Shown: positions 10,347 through 20,239, numbered from the stretch's first letter. The stretch: DNA of 64,000 nt from Salinisphaera sp. Q1T1-3 (GCF_003602005.1 NZ_QZWD01000010.1:88421-152420); one strand, 5' to 3'. The notes: generated from the letters alone by a model not told the origin. Translations and numbers: made by a program.

Positions 10347-10431
10347 TGGTGCCGACGGCCGGACTCGAACCGGCATGGCTCTCGCCACTGCCCCCTCAAG
10401 ACAGCGTGTCTACCAATTCCACCACGTCGGC
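10347..10431 (-). tRNA. tRNA-Leu (GAG)
   Basis: 85 bases with encoded CCA, acceptor GCCGACG/CGTCGGC, anticodon loop TTGAGGG (anticodon GAG, reads CUC/CUU) and a long class-II variable arm. It follows secG by 12 bases on the same strand. This is the position of leuU in E. coli. Confidence 0.95.
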
Positions 10432-10443
10432 AGTTCTTTCAGA

Positions 10444-10848
10444 TCAGTCCGGAATCTTCGGACCGTTCCCTTGATCATCAGACGACTGTTCCTGACCTGA
10501 CGCCTGATTGGCGTCTTCGGAACTTGTCGCGTTGTTAGCCGGTGCCTGCTGTGCCGCGGGCTGTTGCGACAGTTGGTCCGTCACACTGCCCGAGCCGCCA
10601 CCGCTGGCAACACCACCGCCATTCACGATGTAGGCCAGCGTCAGACTGCTCAGAAAGAACAGCGTTGCCAGCGCCGCCGTGGCCCGACTCATGAAGTTCG
10701 CCGAGCCTTTGGCGCCGAAGACCGTACCGGAAGCGCCGCTTCCGAATGCCGCCCCGGCATCTGCACCCTTGCCATGTTGCAGCAGGATCAATGCAACCAA
10801 CGAGATTGCGATGACCACCTGCACAATGATCAGGATTGTATAGATCAT
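10444..10848 (-). CDS. secG: Preprotein translocase subunit SecG
   Basis: SecG is the small accessory subunit of the SecYEG channel. 134 aa with two membrane segments (about 1-21 and 52-73) and the conserved [20 protein letters not shown] loop between them. The tail after residue 80 is Gly/Ser/Gln/Asp-rich and longer than in E. coli (110 aa). It starts three bases after the tpiA stop, so the two are co-transcribed, with tRNA-Leu at the end. Confidence 0.96.
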   Translation of the reverse strand: MIYTILIIVQVVIAISLVALILLQHGKGADAGAAFGSGASGTVFGAKGSANFMSRATAALATLFFLSSLTLAYIVNGGGVASGGGSGSVTDQLSQQPAAQQAPANNATSSEDANQASGQEQSSDDQGNGPKIPD

Positions 10849-10851
10849 TAA

Positions 10852-11625
10852 TCAGCTCGTCTTCCCGACCGCATCCATCGCACGGGCAATATCGGCAAAT
10901 GAATCGGCTTTCAGCGACGCGCCGCCCACGAGTGCCCCGTCGACGTCGTCACCGGCGAAAATCGCCTCTGCATTGTCCGGTTTAACGCTACCGCCGTAAA
11001 CAATGCTCAGCGAGCGCGCTAGTGTAGCATCGCGATCTGCGATTTGCGACCGCAAATACGCATGAATTTCCTGTGCCTGCTCGGGGGTTGCAGTGCGCCC
11101 CGTGCCGATTGCCCAGATCGGTTCGTAGGCCAACACGATCCGATCCAGTTCTTCGGCCGAACAACCATCGAGCAAGGCTCCGAGCTGACGCCCGAGCACG
11201 GCCTCGACCTGGTCATTCTCGCGCTGCTCGAGTGTTTCACCGACACAGACGATCGGCACGAGGCCGGCTGTGACGGCGGCGCGCGTCTTGGCGACGACGA
11301 TGGCATCGGTCTCGCCGTACTTTTCGCGACGCTCGGAGTGCCCGACCACGGTATGCGTTGCGCCGGCATCGATGAGCATCTCGCCGCTGACTTCACCGGT
11401 GAAGGCGCCGGCCTCGACCTCGGCGGCCACATCCTGCCCGCCAACGGCAACGGTGGTATCGGCGAATCGTTCGGCCAGTCGCGATACATAGACGAACGGC
11501 ACACATACCGCCAGCGGACAGCGGATGCCGGCAGCCGCATCGGCCAGAGCCGGCGCGAATTCATCGATGGCAGCACGGCTGCCGTTCATCTTCCAGTTCC
11601 CGGCAACGATGGCACGACTGTGCAT
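10852..11625 (-). CDS. tpiA: Triose-phosphate isomerase
   Basis: Interconverts dihydroxyacetone phosphate and glyceraldehyde 3-phosphate. The TIM barrel shows GNWKMNG (catalytic Lys), VVGHSERR (His) and LAYEPIWAIGTG (Glu), plus the phosphate loop VYGGSVKPDN. The ATG at 11625 was preferred to an upstream one because AAGGAG lies six to seven bases before it; length is then 257 aa, as usual. It lies between glmM and secG, as in Pseudomonas; E. coli has tpiA elsewhere. Confidence 0.97.
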   Translation of the reverse strand: MHSRAIVAGNWKMNGSRAAIDEFAPALADAAAGIRCPLAVCVPFVYVSRLAERFADTTVAVGGQDVAAEVEAGAFTGEVSGEMLIDAGATHTVVGHSERREKYGETDAIVVAKTRAAVTAGLVPIVCVGETLEQRENDQVEAVLGRQLGALLDGCSAEELDRIVLAYEPIWAIGTGRTATPEQAQEIHAYLRSQIADRDATLARSLSIVYGGSVKPDNAEAIFAGDDVDGALVGGASLKADSFADIARAMDAVGKTS

Positions 11626-11657
11626 GACGTCTCCTTGTCGATTCATGAATCTGTAAA

Positions 11658-13040
11658 TCAGGCCGCAGCGGACTGCTCGACGGCGTCGGCGATATCGCGC
11701 GCGTGGCGCTCGACGCGGGCGACATCCAGACCTTCCACCATCACACGCAGTAGCGGCTCGGTTCCCGACGGGCGCAACAATACGCGACCTTCGCCGCCCA
11801 GATCACGCTCCGCTTCATCCACGGCGGCCTGCACCCGACGATCGGACATGAGCGTGCTGGCCGAGCCGCGACCGATGCGCACGTTGATCAGGCTCTGCGG
11901 GCATTTCTCGACCGGTGCAACGAGATCGGCGAGCGCGATCCCGCGACGCCCCATCACGGACAGCACCTGCAGCGCCGAGACCGTGCCATCGCCGGTGGTG
12001 GATCGATCCAGACAAAGCAGATGCCCCGACGATTCACCACCCACGTTGCCGCCGAGCGCAAGCAGACGTTCAAACACGTAGCGATCGCCGACCTTGGCTC
12101 GTTCAAAGGCGATACCGCGCGCTTCAAGCGCGAGCGCGAGACCGAGGTTGCTCATCAGGGTGCCAACGACCGGACCCGTGAGTTCGCCCGCGGCATGTCG
12201 ATCCTCAGCCAGGGCGAACAGCAGCTGATCGCCGTCGACCACCCGGCCCGCAGCGTCGATCATGATGCAGCGATCGGCATCGCCGTCCAGCGCAATCCCC
12301 GCATCGGCGCTGCGGGCCACGACCTCGGCCGCCAGCTGTTCCGGGTGCGTCGAGCCACAGCCCAGATTGATATTGAGGCCGTCCGGCGCATTGCCGATGA
12401 CATGGACCTCCGCGCCCAGCTCGCGAAACACTTCCGGCGCAGTCTGATAGGCCGCCCCGTTCGCGCAGTCCACCACCAGACGCACACCGCGCAGGCCGTG
12501 GGCCGGCAGGCGTGCCGTGGATTTGCAAAACTCGATGTAGCGGCCGGACGCGCTTTCCACCCGACGGGCACGCCCGAGTTGCTCCGGCGCCACACAGACC
12601 AGCGGTTCGGCAAGCGCCTGCTCGATTTCCGACTCGACGGCGTCGTCGAGTTTCTGACCTCGGTGAGAAAAGAACTTGACCCCGTTGTCCTCGAACGGGT
12701 TGTGCGATGCACTGATGACAACACCGGCGACCGCCCGAAAGGTACGTGTCAGATAGGCAATGCCCGGCGTTGCCAGAGGGCCGACGAGCAAGACATCGAT
12801 TCCGGCGGCGGCGAAACCGGCCTCGAGCGCCGATTCGAACATGTAGCCGGAAAGACGCGTGTCCTTGCCGATCAATACACAGGCACGTGCGCCGTGCAGA
12901 TCACCGTCACCCCCGTCGGACAGGCGACGCAACAGGACCCTACCCGCCGCCCAGCCGAGATGCAGGGCGAAATCCGGCGTCATCGGTGCCTCGCCGACCG
13001 TCCCGCGGATACCGTCAGTGCCGAAATAGCGTTGCGACAT
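11658..13040 (-). CDS. glmM: Phosphoglucosamine mutase
   Basis: Converts glucosamine 6-phosphate to glucosamine 1-phosphate for UDP-GlcNAc, hence peptidoglycan and LPS. 460 aa, starting RYFGTDGIRGTVG. The phosphoserine loop is VISASHNPFEDNGVKFF, the metal-binding loop DGDADRC, and the sugar and phosphate loops are GGESSGH and RPSGTEPLLRVM. It follows folP after 18 bases and precedes tpiA by 32 bases, all on one strand. GlmM needs activating phosphorylation at the loop Ser. Confidence 0.97.
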   Translation of the reverse strand: MSQRYFGTDGIRGTVGEAPMTPDFALHLGWAAGRVLLRRLSDGGDGDLHGARACVLIGKDTRLSGYMFESALEAGFAAAGIDVLLVGPLATPGIAYLTRTFRAVAGVVISASHNPFEDNGVKFFSHRGQKLDDAVESEIEQALAEPLVCVAPEQLGRARRVESASGRYIEFCKSTARLPAHGLRGVRLVVDCANGAAYQTAPEVFRELGAEVHVIGNAPDGLNINLGCGSTHPEQLAAEVVARSADAGIALDGDADRCIMIDAAGRVVDGDQLLFALAEDRHAAGELTGPVVGTLMSNLGLALALEARGIAFERAKVGDRYVFERLLALGGNVGGESSGHLLCLDRSTTGDGTVSALQVLSVMGRRGIALADLVAPVEKCPQSLINVRIGRGSASTLMSDRRVQAAVDEAERDLGGEGRVLLRPSGTEPLLRVMVEGLDVARVERHARDIADAVEQSAAA

Positions 13041-13058
13041 ACCTGCCTGCTCCTTTTT

Positions 13059-13952
13059 CTATGCCCGGCCCGGCGCGTCGCCAAGCGCTTGTGCCAGCGT
13101 CAGCATCTGGGCGGTCTGGCGTACGTCATGTGCCCGGATGATACCGACACCGTGCCGGGCCGCCCAGAAGGCGGCCCCGAGGCTGCCGTTGATTCGACTG
13201 GCCATGTCGTCGGCCTCGAACAGCGTCGCGAACATCGATTTGCGAGAGATGCCCATCAGCACCGGACAATCGTCGACCCCCAGGCGCTCGATATGTCGCA
13301 GCATCGCCAGATTGTGGTCGAGCGACTTGCCGAAACCGAACCCCGGGTCGACGACGATGCGATCGTGGCGCACACCGGCATCGCGACAGGCAACTACTCG
13401 GGCCTGGAGATAATCGCGCACCTCGGCAACCACATCGGTGTATCGCGGCGCGTTCTGCATGGTCGCCGGCTCGCCCTGGCGATGCATGACGCAGACCGCA
13501 GCTTTCGCGTCGGCGACGGCCGAGAGCGCACCCGGCGCATCCAGCCCGCGCACGTCGTTGATCATGTCCGCGCCGGCATCACAGCCACGACGCATGACGA
13601 CCGGATTGCTCGTATCCAGCGATATGAACATATCCGGCATATCGGCGCGCAACGCTTCAAGCACCGGCAGAACGCGCGCAAGCTCGTCCTCGGTTGTCAC
13701 CGGCGTCGCACCGGGCCGCGTGGACTCCCCGCCGATATCAATGATGCCGGCGCCTTCGGCGGCCATCTCGCGAGCGCGGGCGCGGGCCGCGTCGATATCC
13801 CCGTAGCGACCGCCGTCGGAGAAGGAATCCGGGGTGACATTGAGCACCCCCATGATCACCGGCGCGCCCAGATCGAGCGAGCGATGTGCCCCGTCGAGAC
13901 GACGGGCACCGATATTGGATTGGGACGAACGTGCCATAGACGGGTCGATCAT
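13059..13952 (-). CDS. folP: Dihydropteroate synthase
   Basis: Condenses 6-hydroxymethyl-7,8-dihydropterin diphosphate with p-aminobenzoate in folate synthesis; target of sulfonamides. Motifs: GVLNVTPDSFSDGG, IDIGGESTRPGA, MINDVRG, DPGFGFGKSLDHN and a GISRKSMF C-terminal block. The frame stays open upstream into ftsH, but the ftsH terminator lies there. The ATG at 13952 (297 aa) and the one at 13937 (292 aa) are the realistic starts; neither has a clear Shine-Dalgarno. It is followed closely by glmM. Confidence 0.95.
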   Translation of the reverse strand: MIDPSMARSSQSNIGARRLDGAHRSLDLGAPVIMGVLNVTPDSFSDGGRYGDIDAARARAREMAAEGAGIIDIGGESTRPGATPVTTEDELARVLPVLEALRADMPDMFISLDTSNPVVMRRGCDAGADMINDVRGLDAPGALSAVADAKAAVCVMHRQGEPATMQNAPRYTDVVAEVRDYLQARVVACRDAGVRHDRIVVDPGFGFGKSLDHNLAMLRHIERLGVDDCPVLMGISRKSMFATLFEADDMASRINGSLGAAFWAARHGVGIIRAHDVRQTAQMLTLAQALGDAPGRA

Positions 13953-13975
13953 GAGAGGGCCGGCATGCGCCGTGC

Positions 13976-14007
13976 AAAAAAAAGCCGGCGGACCGAAGTC
14001 CGCCGGC
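13976..14007 (-). terminator. Terminator of ftsH
   Basis: Perfect palindrome GCCGGCGGACC/GGTCCGCCGGC at 13984-14007 followed by eight T on the minus strand. It lies 21 bases past the ftsH stop and only 24 bases before the folP start, so folP must rely on read-through or on a promoter inside the ftsH end. Confidence 0.9.
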
Positions 14008-14028
14008 CGAGATGCGTCGGCTACCGTC

Positions 14029-15990
14029 CTACGACTGGCGGTTGTGCGCCGGGCTGGGCACGCTGTTGTCGTCGCCGCGATTGTCCGGCGCGCGCTGCGT
14101 GTCGTCGCTCCCGGCACTGGCGTTCGGCCCGCCACCGTTGCGCCCCGTCGGATCGGAATCGTTCCAGCTGTCCGGCGGCCCCGGCTCATGACCCTGCATG
14201 ATCTCGTCGATCTGCTTGCGATCGATGGTTTCGTACTTCATGAGCGCATCTGCCATCAGATGCAGCTTGTCCATGTTGCTCTCGAGAATCTCGCGGGATC
14301 GCTCGTAGCAATTGTCGATGATCGAGCGAATCTCCTCGTCGATCGCATGGACCGTCTCATCGGAGATGCCGCCGCCCTGGGCTGCGGCCTTGCCGAGGAA
14401 CGGCTCGCTGTCCTCGGTGTTGTAGGCAATCGGCCCCATTCGCTCGGACAGGCCCCACTTGGTGACCATGTTGCGCGCGATTTCCGTCACACGCTCGATG
14501 TCGTTGGACGCGCCGGTCGTGACCATGTCCTTGCCGTAGATGATCTCCTCGGCCAGACGACCACCGTACAGAGAGCAGATCTGGCTGATCAGACGCTGCT
14601 TGGAATAGCTGTAGCGGTCCTCTTCCGGCAGGAACATGGTCACACCGAGCGCGCGTCCACGCGGCACGATGGTGACCTTGTGAACCGGATCGTGCTGCGG
14701 AACCGACAGACCGATGATCGCGTGGCCGGCCTCGTGATAGGCCGTCATGCGCTTGTCGTCCTCGTTCATGATCATCGATTTGCGCTCCGCGCCCATCATG
14801 ATCTTGTCCTTGGCCCGCTCGAAGTCGTCCTGCGTGACTTCCTGACGGTTGGCACGCGCCGCGAACAACGCCGCCTCGTTGACGAGGTTGGCCAGATCGG
14901 CGCCGGAAAACCCGGGGCAGCCACGCGCCAGGATGCCCGGCTTGACGTTATCGTGCACCGGCACGTTCTTCATGTGCACTTTCAGGATCTGTTCGCGACC
15001 GCGCACATCCGGCAAAGGCACCACGACCTGTCGGTCGAAACGGCCGGGCCGCAGCAACGCCGGATCGAGCACGTCCGGGCGGTTCGTCGCGGCAATGACG
15101 ATCACGCCTTCGCTGCCTTCAAAGCCGTCCATCTCGACGAGCAGCTGGTTGAGCGTCTGCTCGCGCTCGTCGTGTCCGCCACCAAGACCGGCGCCGCGCT
15201 GACGACCGACGGCGTCGATCTCGTCAATGAAGATGATGCAGGGGGCCTGTTTCTTGGCCTGCTCGAACATGTCGCGGACACGGGATGCGCCCACGCCGAC
15301 GAACATCTCGACGAAATCCGAGCCGGAGATCGAGAAGAAAGGCACCCCGGCCTCGCCTGCGATCGCCTTGGCCAGCAAGGTCTTGCCGGTACCCGGCGAG
15401 CCGACCATCAGCACACCACGCGGGATCTTGCCGCCGACCTTCTGGAATTTCGACGGATCGGACAGGAATTCGACAAGCTCCTGGACCTCTGATTTCGCCT
15501 CCTCGACACCGGCGACATCCGCGAAGGTGAGCTTGATCTGGTCCGCGGCCATCATCTTGGCCTTGGACTTGCCGAACGACATGGCACCACCGCCGCGGCC
15601 ACCGCCCTGCATCTGGCGCATGAAATAGATCCAGACGCCGATCAGCAGAAGGAACGGGAACCACGAGATCAGGATCTGCTTCAGGAACGAACCCTGATTC
15701 GGCGGCTCACCCGTGATGGTCACGTTGTGATCCATCAGGGTGCCGATCATGGCCTTGTTGTCGGATTCCGGACTGTAAGTGTTGAACTTCTGGCCGGACG
15801 TCAACTGACCGCTGATCTGGTGGTCCTCGATGTGCACTTCGGACACATTGTCGTTGTCGACCTTCGTGAGGAAGTCCGAGTACGCGATACTGTTACCGGT
15901 CGACCCCGATGGCGCAAAGCTCGAGAACACGCTCATCAATACGAGCGCGATCACGACCCACAGCAACAGATTCTTGGCGAGTTCGTTCAA
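14029..15990 (-). CDS. ftsH: ATP-dependent zinc metalloprotease FtsH
   Basis: Membrane-bound AAA+ protease that degrades sigma-32, LpxC and damaged membrane proteins. 653 aa. Two membrane helices (about 6-24 and 103-122) frame a periplasmic domain. The ATPase has [19 protein letters not shown] and the RPGRFDRQ second region of homology. The peptidase has HEAGH, and the tail is Gly/Asn/Asp-rich. The start is TTG at 15990; the N-terminus [11 protein letters not shown] fits other FtsH proteins, and GAGG lies about a dozen bases upstream. A palindrome overlies the probable -10 region upstream. Confidence 0.98.
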   Translation of the reverse strand: MNELAKNLLLWVVIALVLMSVFSSFAPSGSTGNSIAYSDFLTKVDNDNVSEVHIEDHQISGQLTSGQKFNTYSPESDNKAMIGTLMDHNVTITGEPPNQGSFLKQILISWFPFLLLIGVWIYFMRQMQGGGRGGGAMSFGKSKAKMMAADQIKLTFADVAGVEEAKSEVQELVEFLSDPSKFQKVGGKIPRGVLMVGSPGTGKTLLAKAIAGEAGVPFFSISGSDFVEMFVGVGASRVRDMFEQAKKQAPCIIFIDEIDAVGRQRGAGLGGGHDEREQTLNQLLVEMDGFEGSEGVIVIAATNRPDVLDPALLRPGRFDRQVVVPLPDVRGREQILKVHMKNVPVHDNVKPGILARGCPGFSGADLANLVNEAALFAARANRQEVTQDDFERAKDKIMMGAERKSMIMNEDDKRMTAYHEAGHAIIGLSVPQHDPVHKVTIVPRGRALGVTMFLPEEDRYSYSKQRLISQICSLYGGRLAEEIIYGKDMVTTGASNDIERVTEIARNMVTKWGLSERMGPIAYNTEDSEPFLGKAAAQGGGISDETVHAIDEEIRSIIDNCYERSREILESNMDKLHLMADALMKYETIDRKQIDEIMQGHEPGPPDSWNDSDPTGRNGGGPNASAGSDDTQRAPDNRGDDNSVPSPAHNRQS

Positions 15991-16049
15991 GATCGTCGTC
16001 CTCGACCGGACCCAGAGACCGGCCGTTTGGTTGTCGAGTCTATAGAGTT

Positions 16050-16072
16050 ACCGATCAGTATAAACGATCGGT
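16050..16072 (-). promoter_or_regulatory. Inverted repeat over the putative ftsH -10 box
   Basis: ACCGATC (16050-16056) and GATCGGT (16066-16072) are perfect 7-base arms around a 9-base spacer. On the minus strand the spacer contains TATACT, a consensus -10, 67 bases before the ftsH start. No good -35 accompanies it. This is a candidate operator; the regulator is unknown. Confidence 0.4.
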
Positions 16073-16105
16073 TGCACTGCGGGCGTCATCGAGCGCCCTT
16101 CGCTC

Positions 16106-16723
16106 CTAGCCGCGCCAGCCGCGACCGAGAACATACATTTCGCGACTGGCGTCCCGCGAAGCCTTGGGCTTGCGCGTGGCCACCTTGTCGAAGCTCTTTT
16201 TCATCCCGGCGATCAAGGCATCGAAACCCTCGCCCTGAAACACCTTGATGAACAGACAGCCGCCGGGGGCGAGCACATCACGACACAGCTCGAGCGAGAG
16301 CTCGGCAAGATGCATCACACCGGCCTGGTCTGCGGCCTTCACACCGGAGAGATTGGGGGCCATGTCGGAAAGTACAAGATCCACGGGCGTTTCGCCGATC
16401 TCGGCCATGAGCGCATCGAGCCCTTCGGCTTCGGCGAAATCGGCGCGCAGGAAGGTCACGCCGTCGATCGGATCCATATCGAGCCGGTCGATGGCCACGA
16501 CGCGGGCCTGCGGCGCGACCCGACGACAGTACTGGCTCCAGCCGCCGGGCGCCGCCCCCAGGTCCACGACGCCGCGGGCCTGAGCGAGCAGCCCCTCCTT
16601 CTCGTCGACCTCGGCAAGCTTGTAGACCGCCCGGGAACGATAGTTGTCGGCCTGGGCGGCTCGTACATACGGGTCGTTGCGATGCTTGGCCAGCCATCGC
16701 TTGGTGTCGCTGCGTTTACTCAC
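16106..16723 (-). CDS. rlmE: 23S rRNA 2'-O-methyltransferase RlmE
   Basis: Methylates U2552 of 23S rRNA using SAM, a late heat-inducible step of 50S assembly (formerly FtsJ/RrmJ). 205 aa, with the SAM motif VVDLGAAPGGWSQY, the catalytic Lys-Asp-Lys-Glu framework including LSDMAPNLSG and FIKVFQGEGF. Upstream of ftsH as in E. coli, separated by 115 bases, and divergent from yhbY. The start region YVRAAQADNYRSRAVYKL is highly conserved. Confidence 0.97.
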   Translation of the reverse strand: MSKRSDTKRWLAKHRNDPYVRAAQADNYRSRAVYKLAEVDEKEGLLAQARGVVDLGAAPGGWSQYCRRVAPQARVVAIDRLDMDPIDGVTFLRADFAEAEGLDALMAEIGETPVDLVLSDMAPNLSGVKAADQAGVMHLAELSLELCRDVLAPGGCLFIKVFQGEGFDALIAGMKKSFDKVATRKPKASRDASREMYVLGRGWRG

Positions 16724-16746
16724 GGGGCTATACTGGCGTGTTTCAC

Positions 16747-17067
16747 ATGAACGCGTCGCTTGCCATGCCCATCGCTGTCGACAAGACCACTCGTCTCGCC
16801 CTGAAGAAACAGGCCCATCATCTCAAGCCAGTCGTTCAGACCGGTGCGGCAGGCCTCAGCGAGCCGGTGCTCGCCGAGATCGATCGCGCCCTGACCGATC
16901 ACGAACTGATCAAGATCAAGCTGGTCGCTGACGACAAGCCGACCTTCAAGGCCGATGTCGCCAGTGTGTGCGAGCGGCTCGACGCGGTGTCGATCCAGGA
17001 GATCGGCCGCATGGCCACGATATATCGCCCGAATCCGGACAGTGACGGCCCCTCCGGTCAAACGTAG
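16747..17067 (+). CDS. yhbY: YhbY-family RNA-binding protein (CRM domain)
   Basis: Small CRM-domain protein associated with pre-50S particles. The core [29 protein letters not shown] and the Gly-less loop before [13 protein letters not shown] match YhbY. Starts at GTG 16738, ATG 16747 or ATG 16765 are possible; 16747 (106 aa) is used here and no Shine-Dalgarno decides. TATACT at 16729-16734 may be its -10. Divergent from rlmE, as in E. coli; its 3' end overlaps greA by 10 bases tail to tail. Confidence 0.92.
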   Translation: MNASLAMPIAVDKTTRLALKKQAHHLKPVVQTGAAGLSEPVLAEIDRALTDHELIKIKLVADDKPTFKADVASVCERLDAVSIQEIGRMATIYRPNPDSDGPSGQT

Positions 17068-17540
17068 CGTACCTCGACGATCTCCAGCGTGCGCTTGCCG
17101 CCGGGCACGTCGACGTCGACCACGTCGCCCGCGCTCTTGCCGATCAGCGCACGCGCGATCGGTGAGGCGAACGACAGCTTGCCCTGCTTGATGTCGGCCT
17201 CGTCCTCACCAACGATCTGGTAGGTCAGTTCGTCGCCGGAATCCTCGTCCGCGAGATCCACCGTGGCGCCGAACACGACGCGCCCGTTGGCCTGGGCGCC
17301 GACCTGTGCCACGTCGATGACCTGGGCCGACCCCAGCTTGGCCTCGATCTCGGCGATTCGGCCTTCGTTGAAACCCTGTTCTTCCTTGGCGGCGTGATAC
17401 TCGGCGTTTTCCTTCAGGTCGCCGTGGGCACGTGCTTCCTCGATCGCATCGACGATGCGCGGACGCTCCGTCTTCTTGCGGCGGTTGAGCTCGGCGCGCA
17501 GTGCATCGGCACCGGTCTGCGTCAGTGGCGTGCGATCCAT
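17058..17540 (-). CDS. greA: Transcription elongation factor GreA
   Basis: GreA rescues backtracked RNA polymerase by stimulating cleavage of the nascent RNA. 160 aa, close to the usual 158. The N-terminal coiled coil has [20 protein letters not shown] and the tip residues in [20 protein letters not shown], with the acidic D and E in place. The C-terminal FKBP-like domain ends [13 protein letters not shown]. The ATG at 17540 was chosen for its position and the upstream AGGTGG. In Pseudomonas greA directly follows carB; here about 9.6 kb separates them. Confidence 0.97.
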   Translation of the reverse strand: MDRTPLTQTGADALRAELNRRKKTERPRIVDAIEEARAHGDLKENAEYHAAKEEQGFNEGRIAEIEAKLGSAQVIDVAQVGAQANGRVVFGATVDLADEDSGDELTYQIVGEDEADIKQGKLSFASPIARALIGKSAGDVVDVDVPGGKRTLEIVEVRYV

Positions 17541-17579
17541 GAGAACCACCTCGGATACGTGTTCGAAAATTATGGAAAC

Positions 17580-17604
17580 AAAAAGGTCGCCGGAGACGGC
17601 GACC
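17580..17604 (-). terminator. Terminator between bioA and greA
   Basis: Stem GGTCGCCG/CGGCGACC with five T after it on the minus strand (interrupted by one G further on). It separates bioA from greA, which suggests that greA has its own promoter in the 40 bases before its start. Confidence 0.7.
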
Positions 17605-17678
17605 CTTGAGATGCACATTGAGCCGGCCGCGGTAAAACGCCGACCGGTCAGTTACTGCAGGCTAGCAAGGCTTGCCGA

Positions 17679-19037
17679 TCAAGTCGAGACGGCGCGATCG
17701 ATGCCCTCCGCCGCCACCGTGGCCAGATGGTCGATCTGTTCCGGCGTGATCACGTAGGGCGGCATGAAATAGATCGTGTCGCCGAGCGGGCGCAGCAGGG
17801 CTTCGCGTGTCAGCCCATGGCGATAGACCTGAAGGCCACGCCGCTCACGCCAGTCGAACGGCGTGCCAGTGGCCTTGTCGGCCACCATCTCGATGGCCAG
17901 CACCATGCCGGTCTGGCGCACCTCCGCCACGTTGGGATGGTCGACCAGCGGCGCGGTCGCGATTCGCATTCTCGCAGCCAAAGCCCTGTTGGCCTCGACC
18001 TGGCCGCGCTGCTCGAACTGGTCGAGCGTGGCGATCGCCGCGGCACAGGCCAACGGATTCCCGGTGTACGAATGGGAATGCAGGAAGGCGGTGAGATTCT
18101 CGTAATCGTCGTAGAAGGCGTCGTAGACCCGGTCGCTGGTCAAGGTTACCGACAGCGGCAGATAGCCGGCCGTAATGCCCTTGGACAGACACATGAAATC
18201 CGGCGTTATGCCGGACGGGCCGGCCTGCTCACAGGCGAACATGGTTCCGGTGCGCCCGAACCCGGTCGCGATCTCGTCGGCGATCAGGTGCACGTTGTAA
18301 CGCGAACAGGCCTCGCGCAGCAGCTCGAGATAGACCGGGTCATACATCCGCATGTGGCCCGCGCACTGGAGCAGCGGCTCGACGATGACCGCGCACGTCT
18401 GGTCGGCATGCTCGGCCAGCAGCGCTTCCATCTCCGCGAAGCAGGCCCGACTGTGCTCGGCCCAGGACACGCCCGGCTCGCGATGGAAACAGTCCGGGGA
18501 GCGCGCGGTGAGCGGCTTGAGCAGCAAGGGCTCGTAGGTCTTCTTGTAGAGCGAGACATCGCCGACCGCCAACGCGCCCAGGGTTTCACCGTGATAGCTG
18601 TTGGTCAGGTTGATGAATCGTGTCTTCTCGCCATGGCCGGTGTTGCGCCAATAGTGAAAGCTCATCTTGAGCGCGACTTCCACCGCGGCGGACCCGTTGT
18701 CCGAATAGAACACCTTGTCCAGACCCGGTGGCGTGACGCCTACCAGACGCTCGGCCAACTCGACGGCCGGCTCGTGCGTGAACCCGGCGAGCATGACATG
18801 TTCGATGGTGTCGAGCTGGCGCTTGACCGCTGCGTTGATGTCCGGATTGGCGTGGCCGAAGATGTTGACCCACCAGGAACTCACGGCATCGATATACCGA
18901 TTGCCCTCGAAGTCCTCGAGCCAGACGCCTTCGCCGCGGCGCATCGGCACCGGCGGCAGGTTGCGGGTATCCTTCATCTGCGTGCAGGGGTGCCAGAGCA
19001 CCTCAAGATCGCGATCGACGAGTTCTTGGTTTGTCAT
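17679..19037 (-). CDS. bioA: Adenosylmethionine-8-amino-7-oxononanoate aminotransferase
   Basis: PLP enzyme of biotin synthesis: it uses SAM as amino donor to make 7,8-diaminopelargonate. 452 aa from ATG 19037. BioA-specific features are WHPCTQMKD near the start, SWWVNIFGHANPDI, the MRMYDP segment and the PLP-lysine region CLSKGITAGYLPLS. IADEIATGFGRTG precedes the lysine. No other biotin gene is adjacent; it is flanked by greA and an unrelated predicted beta-propeller gene. A terminator follows it. Confidence 0.93.
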   Translation of the reverse strand: MTNQELVDRDLEVLWHPCTQMKDTRNLPPVPMRRGEGVWLEDFEGNRYIDAVSSWWVNIFGHANPDINAAVKRQLDTIEHVMLAGFTHEPAVELAERLVGVTPPGLDKVFYSDNGSAAVEVALKMSFHYWRNTGHGEKTRFINLTNSYHGETLGALAVGDVSLYKKTYEPLLLKPLTARSPDCFHREPGVSWAEHSRACFAEMEALLAEHADQTCAVIVEPLLQCAGHMRMYDPVYLELLREACSRYNVHLIADEIATGFGRTGTMFACEQAGPSGITPDFMCLSKGITAGYLPLSVTLTSDRVYDAFYDDYENLTAFLHSHSYTGNPLACAAAIATLDQFEQRGQVEANRALAARMRIATAPLVDHPNVAEVRQTGMVLAIEMVADKATGTPFDWRERRGLQVYRHGLTREALLRPLGDTIYFMPPYVITPEQIDHLATVAAEGIDRAVST

Positions 19038-19127
19038 GCGGCCTGGATTTCCGGTCGGTCGAACAAATCGACGGCACGCGTGCCGTCGGGGGCGGCCCCG
19101 GATTCTACCGAGCCCGCCCAACGGTTT

Positions 19128-20186
19128 TCATGTCTCGTCGACGAGTGTCAGCAGTGTATACGGCGCTTCGTGCGGGTCACGCGCGTCCCGCGGATGATCC
19201 GACTCGAGCTTGAGCGCCCGATCGGGGTCGTAGACGACGAACAGACGCCCGTCGGGCAACACGGCCACTCCTTCGGCCTTGTTGGCGAATTCCAGCGCCT
19301 CGCCCTGCTCGTCATGCACCAGCCGAGGCGCGCGCCCGGCGTGAAAGTCGGCGACATCAAGCGACCACAGATAGGCTCCGAGACGGTCGCCGCCGGCGCC
19401 GTCGTCGACCTCGAAGCTCGTCAGAAACAGCAGGCGATCGTTCGTCGGGTCGAATTCCAGACTCGACAGACCGACGTCGAACCGCACCGCCGGCCAGGCC
19501 GCGGGCTCGAATTCGTAGACCATCTCGAACGCGCCGGTGAACGAGAGCGCGCCGGCCTGGTCGATGCGATACGGTGCCGCCACCACCTGCGCGACGTAGG
19601 TGAAGTTCTCATGATCGGCGCCGACCTCACGGATCCCGAACAACAGCAGCGGGTCGTCCCCGGCGTCTTCGCCGGGGATACTGGCCAGGCCCTCGATCTT
19701 GAAATACGGTGCGCCAAGGGCCGTCGACAGATCGTCGCGCAGGGGCACGGAGCTCGCCACCCCGTCGTTGTGTCGATCCGCAACCAGTTGGACGTCGTCC
19801 GGCGCATCGACCGGCCAGACGAGCAGCCGGTTGTAGGCATCCTGAGCCGCGCTGTCATCGTCAACGCGATCGAATCCGGTCGTGGCGATCAAAAACTGTC
19901 CGTCGTCGCTGAGCGCGAAATCCTCGTATTTCTCGGCGTGCTTGATCAGAGAGGCGGTGTAGAAGCCCAAGCTGTCGGCCACCGGGCGCCCGTCATCGAT
20001 CTCCAGTGCGAACACCGGCGAGCGATGTCGGCCCGGCACGTTCTTGTCGCTGCCGAAGACCAGACGTCGACCGTCCCAGGCCACGGCAGAAATCTCCACA
20101 TTGACCGCGTCGCCACTGTCGTGGGCAAGACCGGCGTCGAAACAGGCAAAAAGCCCCTTGGTATCGATTCGTGCCTTCATGGGCAT
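19128..20186 (-). CDS. Predicted soluble beta-propeller protein of unknown function
   Basis: 352 aa from ATG 20186; another ATG lies two codons on. Repeated blade-like segments are visible: AEKYEDFALSDDGQFLIATT, FKIEGLASIPGED, LSSLEFDPTNDRLLFLTSFE and NKAEGVAVLPDGRLFVVYD. This pattern (KxEGxA, then hydrophobic strand, then DPxxDRLLFLTS) resembles the DUF3616 or phytase-like esterase groups. There is no signal peptide or membrane helix, so a cytoplasmic location is likely. The gene lies between ubiA and bioA on the same strand, 90 bases before bioA. I do not know its function. Confidence 0.75.
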   Translation of the reverse strand: MPMKARIDTKGLFACFDAGLAHDSGDAVNVEISAVAWDGRRLVFGSDKNVPGRHRSPVFALEIDDGRPVADSLGFYTASLIKHAEKYEDFALSDDGQFLIATTGFDRVDDDSAAQDAYNRLLVWPVDAPDDVQLVADRHNDGVASSVPLRDDLSTALGAPYFKIEGLASIPGEDAGDDPLLLFGIREVGADHENFTYVAQVVAAPYRIDQAGALSFTGAFEMVYEFEPAAWPAVRFDVGLSSLEFDPTNDRLLFLTSFEVDDGAGGDRLGAYLWSLDVADFHAGRAPRLVHDEQGEALEFANKAEGVAVLPDGRLFVVYDPDRALKLESDHPRDARDPHEAPYTLLTLVDET

Positions 20187-20239
20187 CTGGCTCTGGTTGT
20201 CAGGTTCGGAAAAGCGTTCTGGTACACGGGGCGGGCCTA

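Noticed and set aside
9618..10388. Frames of up to 256 codons in the stretch between the tRNA genes
   Set aside because: They overlap one another, run into the tRNA-Leu gene and have no motif or ribosome site.
12021..15492. Two long plus-strand frames opposite glmM, folP and ftsH
   Set aside because: They span three unrelated real genes and their terminator and show no family feature.
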